Part shown: one piece after another, positions 63,053 through 64,000 of the stretch
How the letters are laid out: each line of letters starts with the position of its first letter
Position numbering within the stretch: the stretch's first letter is position 1
Notes under the pieces: model-generated
Seen by the model: the letters and a program-made list of their open reading frames with translations, nothing else
What the model was told of the DNA's origin: nothing
Databases searched by the model: none
Position numbers and translations under genes: made by a program
Assembly (NCBI RefSeq): GCF_004766045.1
Contig: NZ_SPQQ01000007.1
Coordinates: 62,001 to 126,000, forward strand
Direction: 5' to 3'
DNA: 64,000 bases
From: Desulfosporosinus fructosivorans
GTDB lineage: Bacteria; Bacillota; Desulfitobacteriia; Desulfitobacteriales; Desulfitobacteriaceae

Positions 63053-63155
63053 ATACTAGTCAGAAAGTATTACTGCCAGTTATATACTTTCTAAGCATAA
63101 GTGCAATTAGGCGGCCGCCTTCGCAAAGGCTTGGCGCCAGCCAAGTTTTCTTTAT
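63053..63155 (-). repeat. R1 dispersed repeat, copy 3
   Basis: An inverted copy of the element at 27154: AGAAAGTATTACTGCCAG and TTATATACTTTCT, then CATAAGTGCAA and GGCTTGGCGCCAGCCAAG with TTTTCTTT. The last part is a terminator read toward cvpA. Confidence 0.8.
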
Positions 63156-63267
63156 CCTAGTTGGCAGTTCTAATTAGCAGCAGGATTTTCAAGGGCTTAA
63201 AGCGAATATGGTTCAGGTAGTAAGTAGTTAAGACGAAGGTTAGTAGTTAACAATAAGGGGGAACTAA

Positions 63268-63999
63268 ATGAATTTGTTTGATATCCTTATTCTGGGGCTT
63301 ATCTTGTTAGGCGCTTTACGTGGTTATCGACAAGGCCTAATATCTAGTATTGTAAATTTTTTGAGTAGCATTGTAGGTTTCGTAATTGCGGCCTGGAAAT
63401 ACATGTTCGCGCTTCGCTGGGCAGAACAATATTTTCCTCTCCAGCAATGGTTGGAGCCTGTAATCTATAGGGCGATACTTCCCGCGGTTCAGTCAAAAGC
63501 CTCTTCTTTGCAAAATCAAGCACTAGGCAATATTTGGGGAGCACTACCTCAGGAATGGCGTAGCTTATTTGAGAATGTATCGGTTGACCAGATGCCGCAA
63601 GCCATCGAACAAGCGACACATCAATTGGCAGGGCTATTTACAGAACGCATCTTAAGCCTTATTGCTTTTGTTTGTGTTTTTTATATTGTGGTGTTTATTA
63701 TTCAGTTGATATTTTCGATACTCCTTAGACCCTTCGGCAGTTGGGGGGGATCTTTAAATCACGGAGGTGGTCTTCTGTTTGGAGGGCTGGCTTCTATTAT
63801 TGGTCTGTCCGTTATAGCAGGACTATTTTCGCCCCTCATACAGATGGGGGTTGGCGGAAGTTTTAACGATCTGATTCAGAGTTCATCCTTTTATCCATAT
63901 TTAGTGGAAATCTTTCGTGTATTGGATCAAGTGTTTAGAGCACAACTCAGTCAAAAACTACTTGAACCATTGTCACAGGGGCAAGGAGTTTGGTTTTAG
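63268..63999 (+). CDS. CvpA family membrane protein
   Basis: A 243-residue membrane protein of the CvpA/colicin V production family. The N-terminal NLFDILILGLILLGALRGYR and the QGLISSIVNFLSSIVGFVIA helix are typical, with four helices in all. Its role in cells is unclear. The ATG follows AAGGGGGAAC. The stop codon TAG is at 63997-63999, so it is complete. Confidence 0.88.
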   Translation: MNLFDILILGLILLGALRGYRQGLISSIVNFLSSIVGFVIAAWKYMFALRWAEQYFPLQQWLEPVIYRAILPAVQSKASSLQNQALGNIWGALPQEWRSLFENVSVDQMPQAIEQATHQLAGLFTERILSLIAFVCVFYIVVFIIQLIFSILLRPFGSWGGSLNHGGGLLFGGLASIIGLSVIAGLFSPLIQMGVGGSFNDLIQSSSFYPYLVEIFRVLDQVFRAQLSQKLLEPLSQGQGVWF

Positions 64000-64000
64000 T

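Noticed and set aside
1..64000. CRISPR arrays, rRNA genes, prophage or intact IS elements
   Set aside because: No regularly spaced repeats, rRNA sequence, phage structural genes or transposase genes were seen.

Overview
The window looks like the replication-origin region of an anaerobic, endospore-forming, selenocysteine-using Firmicute, most like Desulfosporosinus/Desulfitobacterium (Peptococcaceae). The evidence is the gene order around dnaA, the sporulation and germination genes (gin, bofA, spoIIR, yyaC, a gerA-type operon), a large one-chain pyruvate:ferredoxin oxidoreductase, and selB with a tRNA-Sec gene. The genus is inferred from gene content and layout; no database search was run.

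Layout. The origin lies at about 36.4-38.4 kb, with DnaA boxes on both sides of dnaA. Almost every gene left of it is on the minus strand and almost every gene right of it on the plus strand, so both arms are transcribed away from the origin. Reading left from the origin: dnaA, dnaN, recF, remB, gyrB, gyrA, pdxS, pdxT, serS, a tRNA/tadA cluster, an ammonium sensing and transport block, spoIIR, tRNA-Ser, SRP RNA, dnaX, ybaB, recR, bofA, nifJ, a spore germination operon (gerA, three tandem gerAB copies, gerAC), gin, a PLP decarboxylase, darA, holB, ricT, yabA and a partial rsmI. Reading right: rpmH, rnpA, yidD, yidC, jag, mnmE, mnmG, rsmG, a VanW-family gene, soj, spo0J with three parS sites, DUF554 and DUF4446 genes, yyaC (minus strand), a YkvI-type transporter, selB, a branched-chain amino acid ABC transporter with two binding proteins, a CBS-ACT gene, a DUF2889 gene, a 46-codon small gene, tRNA-Sec and cvpA.

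Most distinctive system. At 20.8-24.7 kb a 643-residue protein fuses a whole ammonium-transporter domain to a NarL-type histidine kinase. It overlaps a LuxR/NarL-type response regulator, and an ordinary amt gene follows with an inverted repeat just before its ribosome binding site. No PII (glnK) gene is present. This suggests an ammonium receptor and two-component pathway controlling a transporter gene.

The intergenic DNA is rich in small repeats without genes. R1 is a two-hairpin element of about 100 bp at three loci (27.2, 40.6 and 63.1 kb) with terminator-like ends. R2 is a longer element at 49.6 and 60.8 kb with a fragment at 62.0 kb. R3 is a large imperfect inverted repeat between remB and gyrB that supplies the last codons of remB. 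A short palindrome with core CAATTCATGAATTG occurs three times, one copy supplying the stop codon of gin. I saw no rRNA genes, CRISPR arrays, prophage or intact insertion sequences.
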